Shown here: one piece after another, positions 1 to 7,618 of the stretch
Position numbering within the stretch: position 1 is the first letter of the stretch
Layout: each line of letters opens with the position of its first letter
Origin: CAZCAC01 sp964496575
GTDB taxonomy: Bacteria; Planctomycetota; UBA1135; GCA-002686595
Assembly (NCBI GenBank): GCA_964496575.1
Contig: CAZCAC010000033.1
Location: 1-64,000 of the forward strand
DNA: 64,000 bases
Direction of reading: 5' to 3'
Translations under genes and position numbers: made by a program
Notes under the pieces: generated by a model
Told to the model about the DNA's origin: nothing
Seen by the model: only the letters and a program-made list of their open reading frames with translations
Databases searched by the model: none

Positions 1-147
1 CTCTGTGTCCTCTGTGTTCTCTGTGGTTATATCTCTGGATCTGGTTCCGGTTCTGATCTCTCCGTCCTCCGTGGTTGATTCTGGTTGTCCGAACGGTTGG
101 AGTGTCCGTAACCCTGTCGGGCGACCAGCCCCAGTCGGTCTAGAGCA
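1..147. repeat. low-complexity CTCTGTG-type stretch, no gene
   Basis: No supportable gene. The first 35 bases are a degenerate short tandem of CTCTGTG/TCCTCTGTG units, and a related CTCCGTCCTCCGTGG stretch follows near 60-75. A similar short phrase, CGCGTCCTCCGCGTC, lies at about 54087-54101. From memory, such phrases are scattered in many environmental bacterial genomes; their origin is unclear to me. This may be a dispersed-repeat remnant. Confidence 0.35.
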
Positions 148-669
148 CTATTCCTCCTCCTCCGGCCGATTCCAGCTCATCTTCTGACAACCGTACAACT
201 CCCGCAGCTCCGCCTGCTTCGCCTCCACCTCCTCGACGTTGGTGCAGGTCAGCGCGTGCCGTGGGTCGTGGTCGAGGCAGAAGACCACCCCCGCGTCACG
301 CCAGGTCGGCACCGCGATGAAGAGCGTTCGCAGCTCCTCGATCAGAGCCATCATCGTCCCCCCCTCGATATCCTCGGCAACGTCGAGCAACAGCGAGCCG
401 TTGCCCACGTCCGCGTCGAAGACGAACAGCGTGGCGAACCCGCGACCGTCCTCGCGTTCCAGCTCGTAGAGGTCTCCCGTGATGCCGCGAGGGTCCTCAT
501 GGAAACCGGGCTGCTCCTCGGTGATCTTCCAGCCCGTCCGCTCGAGCAGGGCGTACAGCTCCTCGTCCGTCGCGTCGTGGGCCGTCGGGAACGCGGCGGT
601 CGTGGTGTGCCGCGAGAAGCTCGAGCAGGCGGCGAGGAGCAGCGGGATGAGGAGGAGGAGTCTGGACAT
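148..669 (-). CDS. small exported lipoprotein, function unknown
   Basis: A 173-residue protein starting with a lipoprotein signal: a hydrophobic run of Leu/Ile/Ala ends in the lipobox LAAC, so Cys at about residue 14 would be lipidated after cleavage. I chose the ATG at 669 because it puts this signal at the N-terminus; a longer frame upstream encodes only Arg-rich sequence. The mature part is acidic, ends in a run of Glu, and has two Cys in the C-terminal third (FCLDHD and LTCTNV). I recognise no domain. It is divergent from the M50 protease gene and shares the upstream region 670-862 with it. Confidence 0.6.
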   Translation of the reverse strand: MSRLLLLIPLLLAACSSFSRHTTTAAFPTAHDATDEELYALLERTGWKITEEQPGFHEDPRGITGDLYELEREDGRGFATLFVFDADVGNGSLLLDVAEDIEGGTMMALIEELRTLFIAVPTWRDAGVVFCLDHDPRHALTCTNVEEVEAKQAELRELYGCQKMSWNRPEEEE

Positions 670-862
670 CTGGGGGCCGACGCCCGGGGCGTGTGCGGTG
701 GGCGGGAGATTGCCGATCGGTGGCTCAGGATACCGAAACGAAGGCCCTCCCCAAGGGTGCTCCGGATCGAGTCGCAAAACGTGCAACTCGATTCCAGGAG
801 CGGGTACACTGCCCGATCGGCGAGATGGGGGGCGGGTCCGTGACCGCCGTCCATCGCCGTTT
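670..862. promoter_or_regulatory. divergent promoter region between lipoprotein and M50 protease genes
   Basis: 193 bases between two divergent starts. A possible extended -10 for the rightward gene, GGGTACACT, lies at 802-810, but the -35 is poor. I see no clear operator. Confidence 0.25.
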
Positions 863-2071
863 TTGCGACCATCCTCTCCGCTTCTCCCCACCACCATCGC
901 CTCCAACGATCAACAAAAGGGCCCCTTCGGGCGGGCCGTCTTCAGCCTCGGCCGCGTCTTCGGGATCGAGGTGGGGATCGATCCCTCCTGGCTCATCATC
1001 TTCTTCCTGGTGACCTGGAGCTTCGGGAACCAGTTCGCCGGGGACGAAGCGGGCTGGAGCAGGGGGGTGGTGTGGACCGCGGCGCTGGTGGCGAGCTTCC
1101 TGTACTTCCTGTCGATCCTGCTGCACGAGTTCGGCCACTCGATCACCTCCAAGCTCCTGGGCCTGCCGGTGGTCTCGATCACCCTCTTCGTCTTCGGCGG
1201 CCTCGCCCGCCTCTCCGGAGAGCCGCGCCGGCCTCGGGACGAGTTCCTGATCGCCATCGCCGGACCGGGGGTCAGCGGGATCCTGGGGCTGGCCTTCCTC
1301 GTGCTGTCCCAGGTGATGCCGGACGGGACCGTGGCCGTGGATGTCTGCCTCTGGCTCGGGTGGCTCAACCTGGTCCTGGTCGCCTTCAACTCGATCCCCG
1401 GCTTCCCCCTGGACGGCGGCCACGTCCTGCGCGCGTTCCTCTGGTACGCGACCGGGAGCCTGGAGAAGGCGACGAAGTGGGCGAGCAGCGTCGGCGCCGT
1501 CTTCGCCCGGATCCTGATCATCCTGGGGCTCGTCTCCGCGCTCTTCTTCTTCCCCGGGGGGGCGATCCCCGGCCTCCTGATCGCCTTCGTCGGCTGGTTC
1601 CTCCTGCGCGCGGCACGCGCCGGCGTGATGCGCCAGGTGATCCAGCGACACCTCGGGGGGATCGCGGTGGGGGACGCGATGCTGCGGGAGTTGCCCGCGG
1701 TCGACGCCTGGGCGACGGTGGAGGAGGTCGCCGACGGGCCGATCCTGAATCAGGGAATCGACTTCCTCTTCGTCACCGAGAACGGGACCCCGCGGGGGAT
1801 CGTCGAGGCCGCGCAGGTGCTGGAGATATCCGAGTCCCGGCGGGCCTTCCTGAGGATCTCGCAGATCATGACCCAGCTCGACGGGCTGGAGACGCTCGGG
1901 CCCGATCGCAGCCTCCTCGACGCGCTCACCACGATGGACGAGAAGGGGACCGGGAATCTACCCGTTGTCGAGGGGGGGGAGGTGGTCGGTATCCTGACGC
2001 GTCAGCAGTTGACCCGAATCCTGCACAACCGCATGAGCATGGAGTCCAAGGGACGTGTCCGAGAAGACTGA
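863..2071 (+). CDS. site-2 protease (M50) with C-terminal CBS pair, Rip3-like
   Basis: An intramembrane zinc metalloprotease of the S2P/M50 family, about 402 residues and polytopic. Visible marks are HEFGH at about residue 88-92 (zinc ligands and catalytic Glu), FPLDGG at about 181-186 (third zinc ligand Asp), and hydrophobic segments around both. The C-terminal 150 residues form two CBS domains, which usually bind adenosyl ligands. The start is uncertain: there is no in-frame ATG near the conserved N-terminus, so I took TTG at 863; an in-frame GTG near 698 would add about 55 residues. The next gene begins 16 bases before this stop, so the two are probably co-transcribed and coupled. The domain order matches mycobacterial Rip3 (Rv2625c), a DosR-regulon protein. 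Confidence 0.85.
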   Translation: MRPSSPLLPTTIASNDQQKGPFGRAVFSLGRVFGIEVGIDPSWLIIFFLVTWSFGNQFAGDEAGWSRGVVWTAALVASFLYFLSILLHEFGHSITSKLLGLPVVSITLFVFGGLARLSGEPRRPRDEFLIAIAGPGVSGILGLAFLVLSQVMPDGTVAVDVCLWLGWLNLVLVAFNSIPGFPLDGGHVLRAFLWYATGSLEKATKWASSVGAVFARILIILGLVSALFFFPGGAIPGLLIAFVGWFLLRAARAGVMRQVIQRHLGGIAVGDAMLRELPAVDAWATVEEVADGPILNQGIDFLFVTENGTPRGIVEAAQVLEISESRRAFLRISQIMTQLDGLETLGPDRSLLDALTTMDEKGTGNLPVVEGGEVVGILTRQQLTRILHNRMSMESKGRVRED

Positions 2072-3962
2072 TCCCGATCGGCAGGTCGAGCCCACCCGAA
2101 CCCGGCCGGAGAGCGGCGCGCCTCCGGCCGCGGTGATCCGTCGGGTACTCGAGGAGAGCAGCGATCTGTTCCTCCTCATCGGGTCCGAGGGCGAGGTGGA
2201 CTGGGCCGGGGCCGGCGTCGCTCGCTTCCTCGGGCGGGAGCACGAGGACTGCGTGGGAGTGCCCTTCGCCTCGCTGGCTCATCCCGACGATCGCGAGCGC
2301 ACCCAGCGCGCCCTCCAGGGGTGGATCGTCGATCCGGAGGGGCGGCACGCGCCCTTCGAGAACCGCCTGGTCGTCGCGGGGGGGAGCTCCCGGCCGGTGG
2401 TGTGGTCGATCACCGTGATCAGCAACAAGGCGGGAGCGGTCACCGGGGTGGCGCTGATCGCCCGCGAGGCGACGCAGCAGAAGCGGTACGAGCAGGCGAT
2501 CCTGGAGAGCGACGCCCGACACCGGGCGCTGCTAAAAGGAGTGCTCGATCCCCTGATCACCATCGACCTCTACGGGATCGTGCAGTCCGTCAGCGACTCG
2601 GTGCGGCCCGTCTTCGGCTACCGCCCCGACGAGCTGGTCGGTCGCAACATCTCGATCCTGATGCCCGAGCCGTACTGTCACGAGCACGACGGCTACCTCG
2701 AGCGCTACCGGGCGACCGGCGAGACCCGGATTCTGGGACGGACCCGCGAGTTCGAGGTGATCCACAAGAGCGGCGAGGCGATCGCCTGCGAGCTCTCCGT
2801 GGCGCGGGTCGACATCCCCGGGCAGGCCGAGCCCCTGTTCACCGGCAGCTTTCGCGACGTCCGGCGGCGCAAGGCAGCCGAGGCCGCGCTTCGCGAGCGG
2901 GAGCAGCGCCTGCGGGCGATCTTCGATCAGGAGTACCAGCACGTCGGCCTGCTCGACACGGCGGGGCGGATGATCGAGGCCAACCAGGCCTCCCTCGACC
3001 TGATCGGGGCCCGCCGCGAGGACGTGATCGGTCGCCCGTACCACGACACCCCCTGGTGGACCGACTCCCCCGAGTCGCGGCAGAAGCTCCTCGAGGCGAT
3101 TCCTCGCGTCCTGAAGGGGGAATTCGTGCGTTTCGAGTCGGAGTTCAGCGACGAGAACGGAGTCTTCCACATCATCGACTTCTCCCTGAAGCCGGTGTGC
3201 GACGCCCAGGGAGAGGTGGTGATGATGATCCCCGAGGGGCGGGACATCACCGAGTTCAAGCGGGCTCAGGCGGCGGAGCACCAGCTGCTGCGCGCCCTGG
3301 CCGAGGTCGGCGAGTCCGCCGCAGTGCTCGCCCACGAGATCAAGAACCCGATCACCGCCGTCAACTTCGCCCTGAAAGCGGTGGCCGACCGGCTCGGCGA
3401 GGACTCCCGCGAGGTGATCGAGGACCTCGCCTTCCGGATGAAGCACCTCGAGCGAAAGCTGCGCGGGACCCTCTCTTTCGTCAAGCCGATCGCCCTCGAA
3501 CCGGTCGAGTGCAACTCCCTGGCCCTGCTCCGGGCCCCGATCGAGATCCTCAAGCCGGAGCTGATCGAGGTCGGCACCACCGTCGACATCGATCCCCACT
3601 CTCCCTCCATCGATTTTCCGGCCGACCAGGCGCTCCTGCAGGACGTCCTGGTCAACCTGGTCCGGAACGCCAGCCAGGCCGCCGGGGGTGGGGGACAGAT
3701 CCGCCTCTCCTGTCGCAGCACCTCCGCCGGACAGGTGGAGCTCTCCGTCGAGGACGACGGCCCGGGAATTCCCGAGGACAGGAGGGAGACGCTTTTCAAG
3801 CCATTCGTTACAACACGAGCCGAAGGAACCGGCCTCGGGCTGGCCATCTGTCGACGAATCGTCGAGGAACACGGTGGTCGGATCGCGGTCGGAGACAGTC
3901 CCCTGGGAGGAGCGCGCTTTGTCGTGCGCCTGCCGCTCAGGTGCCGAGAGAGCGACGCATGA
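2055..3962 (+). CDS. cytoplasmic sensor histidine kinase, three PAS domains (FixL-like second PAS)
   Basis: 635 residues without a membrane segment, so a soluble sensor. There are three PAS domains at about 25-140, 150-270 and 285-402, then a kinase core: AHEIKNP with phospho-acceptor His427, an N-box with Asn538, DDGPGIP, and GTGLGLAI. The second PAS carries MPEPY followed by HDGYLER. Its His211, Arg217 and Arg231 fall at the spacing of FixL residues His200 (proximal haem ligand), Arg206 and Arg220, which suggests haem-based oxygen or NO sensing; the FixL His214 equivalent is Arg. It overlaps the protease gene by 17 bases and the response regulator by 4 (ATGA). The partner is almost certainly the product of 3959-4627. 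Confidence 0.88.
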   Translation: MSEKTDPDRQVEPTRTRPESGAPPAAVIRRVLEESSDLFLLIGSEGEVDWAGAGVARFLGREHEDCVGVPFASLAHPDDRERTQRALQGWIVDPEGRHAPFENRLVVAGGSSRPVVWSITVISNKAGAVTGVALIAREATQQKRYEQAILESDARHRALLKGVLDPLITIDLYGIVQSVSDSVRPVFGYRPDELVGRNISILMPEPYCHEHDGYLERYRATGETRILGRTREFEVIHKSGEAIACELSVARVDIPGQAEPLFTGSFRDVRRRKAAEAALREREQRLRAIFDQEYQHVGLLDTAGRMIEANQASLDLIGARREDVIGRPYHDTPWWTDSPESRQKLLEAIPRVLKGEFVRFESEFSDENGVFHIIDFSLKPVCDAQGEVVMMIPEGRDITEFKRAQAAEHQLLRALAEVGESAAVLAHEIKNPITAVNFALKAVADRLGEDSREVIEDLAFRMKHLERKLRGTLSFVKPIALEPVECNSLALLRAPIEILKPELIEVGTTVDIDPHSPSIDFPADQALLQDVLVNLVRNASQAAGGGGQIRLSCRSTSAGQVELSVEDDGPGIPEDRRETLFKPFVTTRAEGTGLGLAICRRIVEEHGGRIAVGDSPLGGARFVVRLPLRCRESDA

Positions 3963-4627
3963 CCGAACAAGACTCCCCCATCCGTGTCTTCCTGGTCGAC
4001 GACCAGGCGATGATCCGCGCTGCGTTCCGCAGCCTCCTCGAAGAGCAACCCGGCTTCGAAGTGGTCGGCGACAGCGGGGAAGCCCGCGTCGCGATCGACG
4101 AGATCGGCCAGCTTCGACCCGACGTCGTTCTCCTCGACATCACCATGCCCGGGCTGTCGGGGATCGACGCGATCCCGCTGGTGAGGAAAGCGAGCCCGCG
4201 CACCGCCGTGGTGATGCTCACTCACCACGAGGGTGAGAGCTTCGTGGAACAAGCGCTTCGCGCCGGTGCGCAAGGGTACCTGTCCAAGGACTCCGAGCCG
4301 GCCGAGCTCGCGCTGGCCCTGCACGCGGCGATCCGTGGCGACTCCTTCCTCTCGCCGAAGGTGTCCTCCGGTCTGGTCGCTCGCGCGCGCGGTGCCGGTG
4401 GCGAGGAGTCGGCGCACTCCAGTCGCATCGAACAGCTCACTCCGCGGGAACGCGAAGTGTTCCAGCTCCTCGCCCTGGGTCGTAGCAACAAGGAGGTTGC
4501 GCGCGAGCTGGGCATGAGCCTGGGAACGGCGAAGAAGCACCGCGAGAACCTGCAGCGCAAGCTCGACTGCCATTCTCCCGCGGAGCTGGCCCGCCTGGCG
4601 ATTCGCGAAGGTCTGCTCGACAGCTGA
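3959..4627 (+). CDS. LuxR/NarL-family response regulator (FixJ/DosR type)
   Basis: 222 residues, with a receiver domain then a LuxR-type helix-turn-helix. The receiver is complete: acidic pair in LVDDQ, phospho-acceptor Asp in LLDITMPG, Thr in MLTHH, and Lys in LSKD. The output domain starts at LTPRERE and has a basic recognition region (GTAKKHREN). The ATG overlaps the kinase TGA as ATGA, so kinase and regulator are translationally coupled and form a cognate pair. Probable targets, by analogy with DosR/FixJ systems, include its own operon and the universal stress protein downstream; no operator is established here. Confidence 0.92.
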   Translation: MTEQDSPIRVFLVDDQAMIRAAFRSLLEEQPGFEVVGDSGEARVAIDEIGQLRPDVVLLDITMPGLSGIDAIPLVRKASPRTAVVMLTHHEGESFVEQALRAGAQGYLSKDSEPAELALALHAAIRGDSFLSPKVSSGLVARARGAGGEESAHSSRIEQLTPREREVFQLLALGRSNKEVARELGMSLGTAKKHRENLQRKLDCHSPAELARLAIREGLLDS

Positions 4628-4650
4628 TCGGCCCGTTCTCCACGCGAGGC

Positions 4651-4676
4651 CGAATCCCCGCCCGAATCGGGGGTTT
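4651..4676 (+). terminator. possible terminator after the response regulator
   Basis: A CCCCG / CGGGG stem with a seven-base loop, followed by GTTT. It is short and lacks a long T tract, so weak as an intrinsic terminator. Confidence 0.3.
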
Positions 4677-4832
4677 CCGGGGCATTTGGCCGATAGCTGC
4701 CGTTGACGCGGGGCTGGGTGAAGGGCCAATGCGGATTAAACCGGAGAATCGTTACGCACCCTAGCCCGGTGCGCCCGCGCAGCATCCCCTCCTACACTTC
4801 TGGTCGGGCGCGCCGCCCCTCCTCACGGCGCA

Positions 4833-5519
4833 GTGGGGATGATGGAACAGACCGGCGAGCAGAACCGAAGCGTACGCAATTCGGCAAGGGTCTATCTGCT
4901 GGTAGACAACAAGATGATTCGAGCCGGACTCGAATGTCTGTTGACTCGTGGTCGCTTCAACGTCGTCGGGCACGAGAGCAATCCGGTCGCGGCGCTCGAG
5001 GCGCTCCGGCAGGGGATCGCCGACATCGCGCTGGTCGATCTTCGCCATCCGCAGAGCGACGGCTTCCAGTGGGCGGTGAAGTTGCGCGAGGAGCTGCCCG
5101 AGGTTCGGATCCTGGTGATCCGCGAGAACCCCGCCGTCGAGCAGGTGAACCTGGCGCTGCAGTCGGGCGTCGACTGCGTGCTCGCGTCGAATGGTGAGAT
5201 GCCCGAGCTGTTCATCGCTCTCGACTCGCTGTACCGAGGGTACACCTATCTCTCGCCGCGGCTCCACCCGACCGTGGCTGCTTCCGGTGCCGAGCTCCCG
5301 GAGGCGTTCACCGAGCGGTCGGTGATCCTCAGCGAGCGGGAGATCGAGATCGTCCGCCTCCTGGCTCTCGGGCGGACCACCACCGAAATTGCCGAGAGCT
5401 GCGAGATCGAAGGAGACGAGGCGGGGGAGCTGGTGCTGGGGGTGGGGCGCAAGCTCGATTGCCACTCCGCGGCGGACTTCGCCAGGCTGGCGATCCGCGA
5501 GGGGTACCTGCCCCGGTAG
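4833..5519 (+). CDS. degenerate paralogue of the neighbouring LuxR-type response regulator
   Basis: 228 residues, colinear with the regulator just upstream and sharing whole phrases (RLLALGR-type, RKLDCHS, ARLAIREG). The receiver keeps the acceptor-position Asp (LVDLRHP). The acidic pair is reduced (LLVDNK), the switch Thr is replaced by Arg (LVIREN), and the conserved Lys is lost (VLASN). In the output domain the basic recognition stretch has become acidic/hydrophobic (EGDEAGELVL). The fold should persist, but phosphorylation and DNA binding are both doubtful. A role as heterodimerising antagonist or atypical regulator is inference. The frame is intact, so it is not simply a pseudogene. Confidence 0.8.
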   Translation: MGMMEQTGEQNRSVRNSARVYLLVDNKMIRAGLECLLTRGRFNVVGHESNPVAALEALRQGIADIALVDLRHPQSDGFQWAVKLREELPEVRILVIRENPAVEQVNLALQSGVDCVLASNGEMPELFIALDSLYRGYTYLSPRLHPTVAASGAELPEAFTERSVILSEREIEIVRLLALGRTTTEIAESCEIEGDEAGELVLGVGRKLDCHSAADFARLAIREGYLPR

Positions 5520-5648
5520 GAGCCTCGCGCGCCCTCTTCCTGACTCCGTTCGGAGCAAGAACGGGGATTCCCTACCCATGGGTTCCCAAAGGGGTACGGA
5601 CTCCGACCCGCTGATCGAGAGGCGCTCAGGGTTCATGATCGAGGGGGC

Positions 5649-6605
5649 ATGGGGCTCCAGCAGATACTCGTCGGGGTCGATGACCCGCAACGCGCCGCAC
5701 CGGCGATCACCGCCGGGTGGGAGCTGGCGCGGGTGCTGGGAGCACGGGTGGAGATGGTGCACGCGGTAGCCGTGCCCACGCCCCTGTGGCCCGACGTCGA
5801 TCGCGCTCGCCTCGCCGCGCTGAACGCCGAGGCGTTGACCGAGGCGTGGCAGCAGCTCTCCAGCGGCCTGGCGCCGATCCTGGAGGACGCCGGCGCCGCC
5901 GATCAGAAGCTCGAGGAGATCCTGCACGTCCTCCCCGGGCACCCGGGGAAGGTGATCCTCGATCGCGCCAGCGAGGTCGACGCGGACCTGATCGTGATCG
6001 GTCCTCACCGCAAGCGCCGGCTGATCGACTTCGGCAGCACGGCGCGCGGGATCCTGTCGCAGACGGCGAGCAGCGTCTGGGTGCAGCCGTGTGAGTTCCG
6101 GCCGATCCGGCGGATCCTGGTGCCGGTGGACCTCTCGGAGGAGAGCCTGCGCGCGCTGCGGACGGCGGTCCTCCTGGCGCGGATGCTCGAGGCGACGATC
6201 GAGACGCTCTACTGCTTCGACGCCCCGGAGTTCGCCTGGGGGGGCGTCGCGGGCTATCCCGACGCCGGACCCGCCTACCTCTGCGAGGAGGCGCGATCCG
6301 CGGTTCGCGCCGAGTACGAGAGGGTCGTGGCGGAGTTCGACTGGAGCGGAGTCGACCACACCAGCCGTTTCGTCGAGGGGAATCCGACCGCCCGGATTCT
6401 CGACCTGCAGGACGAAGTGGACCTGATCGCCCTCGGGACCCACGGGCGCACCGGTTTCGCGGCCGCCGTGCTGGGGAGCGTGGCCTACTCGGTCCTCAAG
6501 CAGAGCCGACTGCCGGTCCGGGCCATGCGTCACCCGGCGCGGACCTGGATGGCCTTATCCCCCCGATCCGCGGACCCGCGGGCCCTGGGGCCGTGGGTCC
6601 GCTGA
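5649..6605 (+). CDS. tandem universal stress protein (two UspA domains)
   Basis: 318 residues with two UspA-fold domains (about 1-148 and 152-300). The second has the classical ATP-binding motif: GTHG, nine residues, then GS. The first is degenerate at this site (GPHRKRR...FGS). The start ATG follows GAGGGGGC, a good ribosome site. The architecture is that of Rv2623 of Mycobacterium tuberculosis, a DosR-regulated dormancy protein. Its position directly after a sensor kinase and regulator suggests it is a target of that system. The gene ends 20 bases before a multi-hairpin repeat and converges on the Rrf2 gene. Confidence 0.9.
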   Translation: MGLQQILVGVDDPQRAAPAITAGWELARVLGARVEMVHAVAVPTPLWPDVDRARLAALNAEALTEAWQQLSSGLAPILEDAGAADQKLEEILHVLPGHPGKVILDRASEVDADLIVIGPHRKRRLIDFGSTARGILSQTASSVWVQPCEFRPIRRILVPVDLSEESLRALRTAVLLARMLEATIETLYCFDAPEFAWGGVAGYPDAGPAYLCEEARSAVRAEYERVVAEFDWSGVDHTSRFVEGNPTARILDLQDEVDLIALGTHGRTGFAAAVLGSVAYSVLKQSRLPVRAMRHPARTWMALSPRSADPRALGPWVR

Positions 6606-6625
6606 CCGAGGGGATCGTCGGTTCG

Positions 6626-6760
6626 GATCTACTCGGAGTCGGTTTCTGCGCGCTGCGCGCAGAAAGCAGGCATGGTCAGGCCAAGGAGGGCATTGCAGCT
6701 CCCGAGTATCGAGGTCCGAACAGTCTGCTGACCGCTCGGGTTGCGGGCTTCAGCCCGCGC
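6626..6760 (+). repeat. dispersed 3'-end multi-hairpin repeat, copy A
   Basis: First of three copies of a structured repeat. It opens with GATCTACTCGGAGTCGG, then a perfect 10-bp hairpin at 6643-6665 (arms TTTCTGCGCG and CGCGCAGAAA, loop CTG), the block GGAGGGCATTGCAGC, a GGTC...GACC hairpin, and a terminal hairpin at 6743-6758 (GCGGGCT/AGCCCGC). It lies 20 bases after the stop of the universal stress protein gene, in the same orientation. No T tract follows the hairpins, so it is not a classical terminator. It may be a transcribed 3'-UTR element or a binding site. Confidence 0.75.
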
Positions 6761-6776
6761 CGCGTTGGAGCCGGTT

Positions 6777-7316
6777 CTACTCCGAGGCGAAGGTCTGCGA
6801 AGGCGCGTGGCCGGTGCCGGCCTCGGCCGACTCGACCTGGGCGATCGGTTCTTCGGTGGAGGTGTTCGGCAGGCTCGGGCAGGGGTACCCGGAGTGGGGC
6901 GATTCCTCGCAGAAGCGGGTCAGGTCGGCCAGCGTCTTGGTCCCCATCTGCTTGTCGAACTCGGCGGAGGCCTCCTTCCAGTAGTCGTGCATCGGGCAGG
7001 CGCGCTCGTCGGAGCATTCCGCCTGGCCGAGGAAGCACTGCAGGGTGGCGCTCATGTCTTCCTGCGACTCCGCGATCTGGAGCAGGGTGACCTGCTCGGC
7101 GGGGACGCAGAGGCGGAAACCGCCGTTCCGGCCGCGCTGGCTCTCCAGGAATCCCCTGGTGACCAGCGGTTGAAGGATCTTGCCGAGGAAGGGGGCGGGC
7201 ATGCCCAGCTTCTCGGCCATGTTTCGGGCGAGGTGGAAGCGTCCGTCCCCCTGATTCTGGGCCAGGTAGGTGAGGGCTCGGATCGCGTATTCGGTGGAAC
7301 GAGAGATCGGGTTCAC
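6777..7316 (-). CDS. Rrf2-family transcriptional regulator (putative Fe-S sensor)
   Basis: 179 residues. The N-terminal winged helix is typical of Rrf2 proteins (SRSTEYAIRALTYLA near the start, RGRNGGFRL in the wing). Three Cys follow at C-x6-C-x5-C spacing (QCFLGQAEC...ACPMH), the cluster-binding signature of IscR/NsrR/RsrR-type members, so it likely senses Fe-S status, NO or redox state. A C-terminal tail of about 45 residues has one more Cys and is Glu-rich. It sits between the stress cluster and the chemotaxis operon. Its upstream region holds palindromes that could be its own operators. Which subfamily it belongs to is not clear from sequence alone. Confidence 0.88.
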   Translation of the reverse strand: MNPISRSTEYAIRALTYLAQNQGDGRFHLARNMAEKLGMPAPFLGKILQPLVTRGFLESQRGRNGGFRLCVPAEQVTLLQIAESQEDMSATLQCFLGQAECSDERACPMHDYWKEASAEFDKQMGTKTLADLTRFCEESPHSGYPCPSLPNTSTEEPIAQVESAEAGTGHAPSQTFASE

Positions 7317-7403
7317 GGCTAGTTTGGCTAGGAAATCGAATTGGGAGTGAGGGGGGCAGACTCACCGGGCGGGCCCTGGTATCCGTGGCTCTCGCCCTTG
7401 TCG

Positions 7404-7420
7404 ATTCTGTATATCCGAAT
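7404..7420. promoter_or_regulatory. candidate Rrf2 operator
   Basis: ATTCTGTATATCCGAAT, an imperfect dyad of the form ATTC-N-G-N5-C-N-GAAT about 90 bases upstream of the Rrf2 start. It is the most AT-rich patch in the region. Autoregulation through such dyads is common for this family; the assignment is inference. Confidence 0.35.
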
Positions 7421-7461
7421 AGGTGCGTACTTGTGACCTCCTAGATGGGTCTTCACACCGC

Positions 7462-7475
7462 GTTTTCCGGAAAAC
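7462..7475. promoter_or_regulatory. perfect 14-bp palindrome GTTTTCCGGAAAAC
   Basis: A perfect 14-bp palindrome, followed 29 bases later by an AATTC-G-GAATT dyad (7505-7515). The spacing would suit two operator sites for a dimeric regulator, but the protein is unknown. Confidence 0.35.
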
Positions 7476-7549
7476 CCCCCTGGCGACCCCCTCAGTGCGG
7501 ACCCAATTCGGAATTATCCCCACCAAAACTCTAGAGATTCTCCCCGAGG

Positions 7550-7569
7550 GCGGTGGGGGCCCCCGCCGC
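7550..7569 (-). terminator. GC-rich hairpin after the che operon
   Basis: A 20-base inverted repeat (GCGGTGGGGG / CCCCCGCCGC, one G-T pair) about 50 bases past the cheX stop. On the minus strand only a weakly T-containing sequence follows, so terminator strength is uncertain. Confidence 0.4.
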
Positions 7570-7618
7570 GGGGGGGCCGAGAGCCGGGCGTGGGAGCCCC
7601 GGGAAGGCTCGAAGCCGG

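Larger units (their letters stand above)
7317..7618. other. intergenic region with several palindromes, no gene
   Basis: 302 bases between the Rrf2 start and the cheX stop. Three palindromes lie here (7404-7420, 7462-7475, 7505-7515), and a GC-rich hairpin near 7550. There is no credible coding sequence. Confidence 0.6.

Noticed and set aside
4703..4740. TTGACG...ATTAAA promoter before the degenerate regulator
   Set aside because: Spacer of 26 bases is too long for a normal promoter.
5574..5583. ACCCATGGGT palindrome before the stress protein
   Set aside because: Ten bases, expected by chance in a window of this size; no second site or spacing pattern.
4761..6533. 590-codon minus-strand frame opposite the regulator copy and stress protein
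   Set aside because: Antisense of two well-supported genes; no recognisable sequence.
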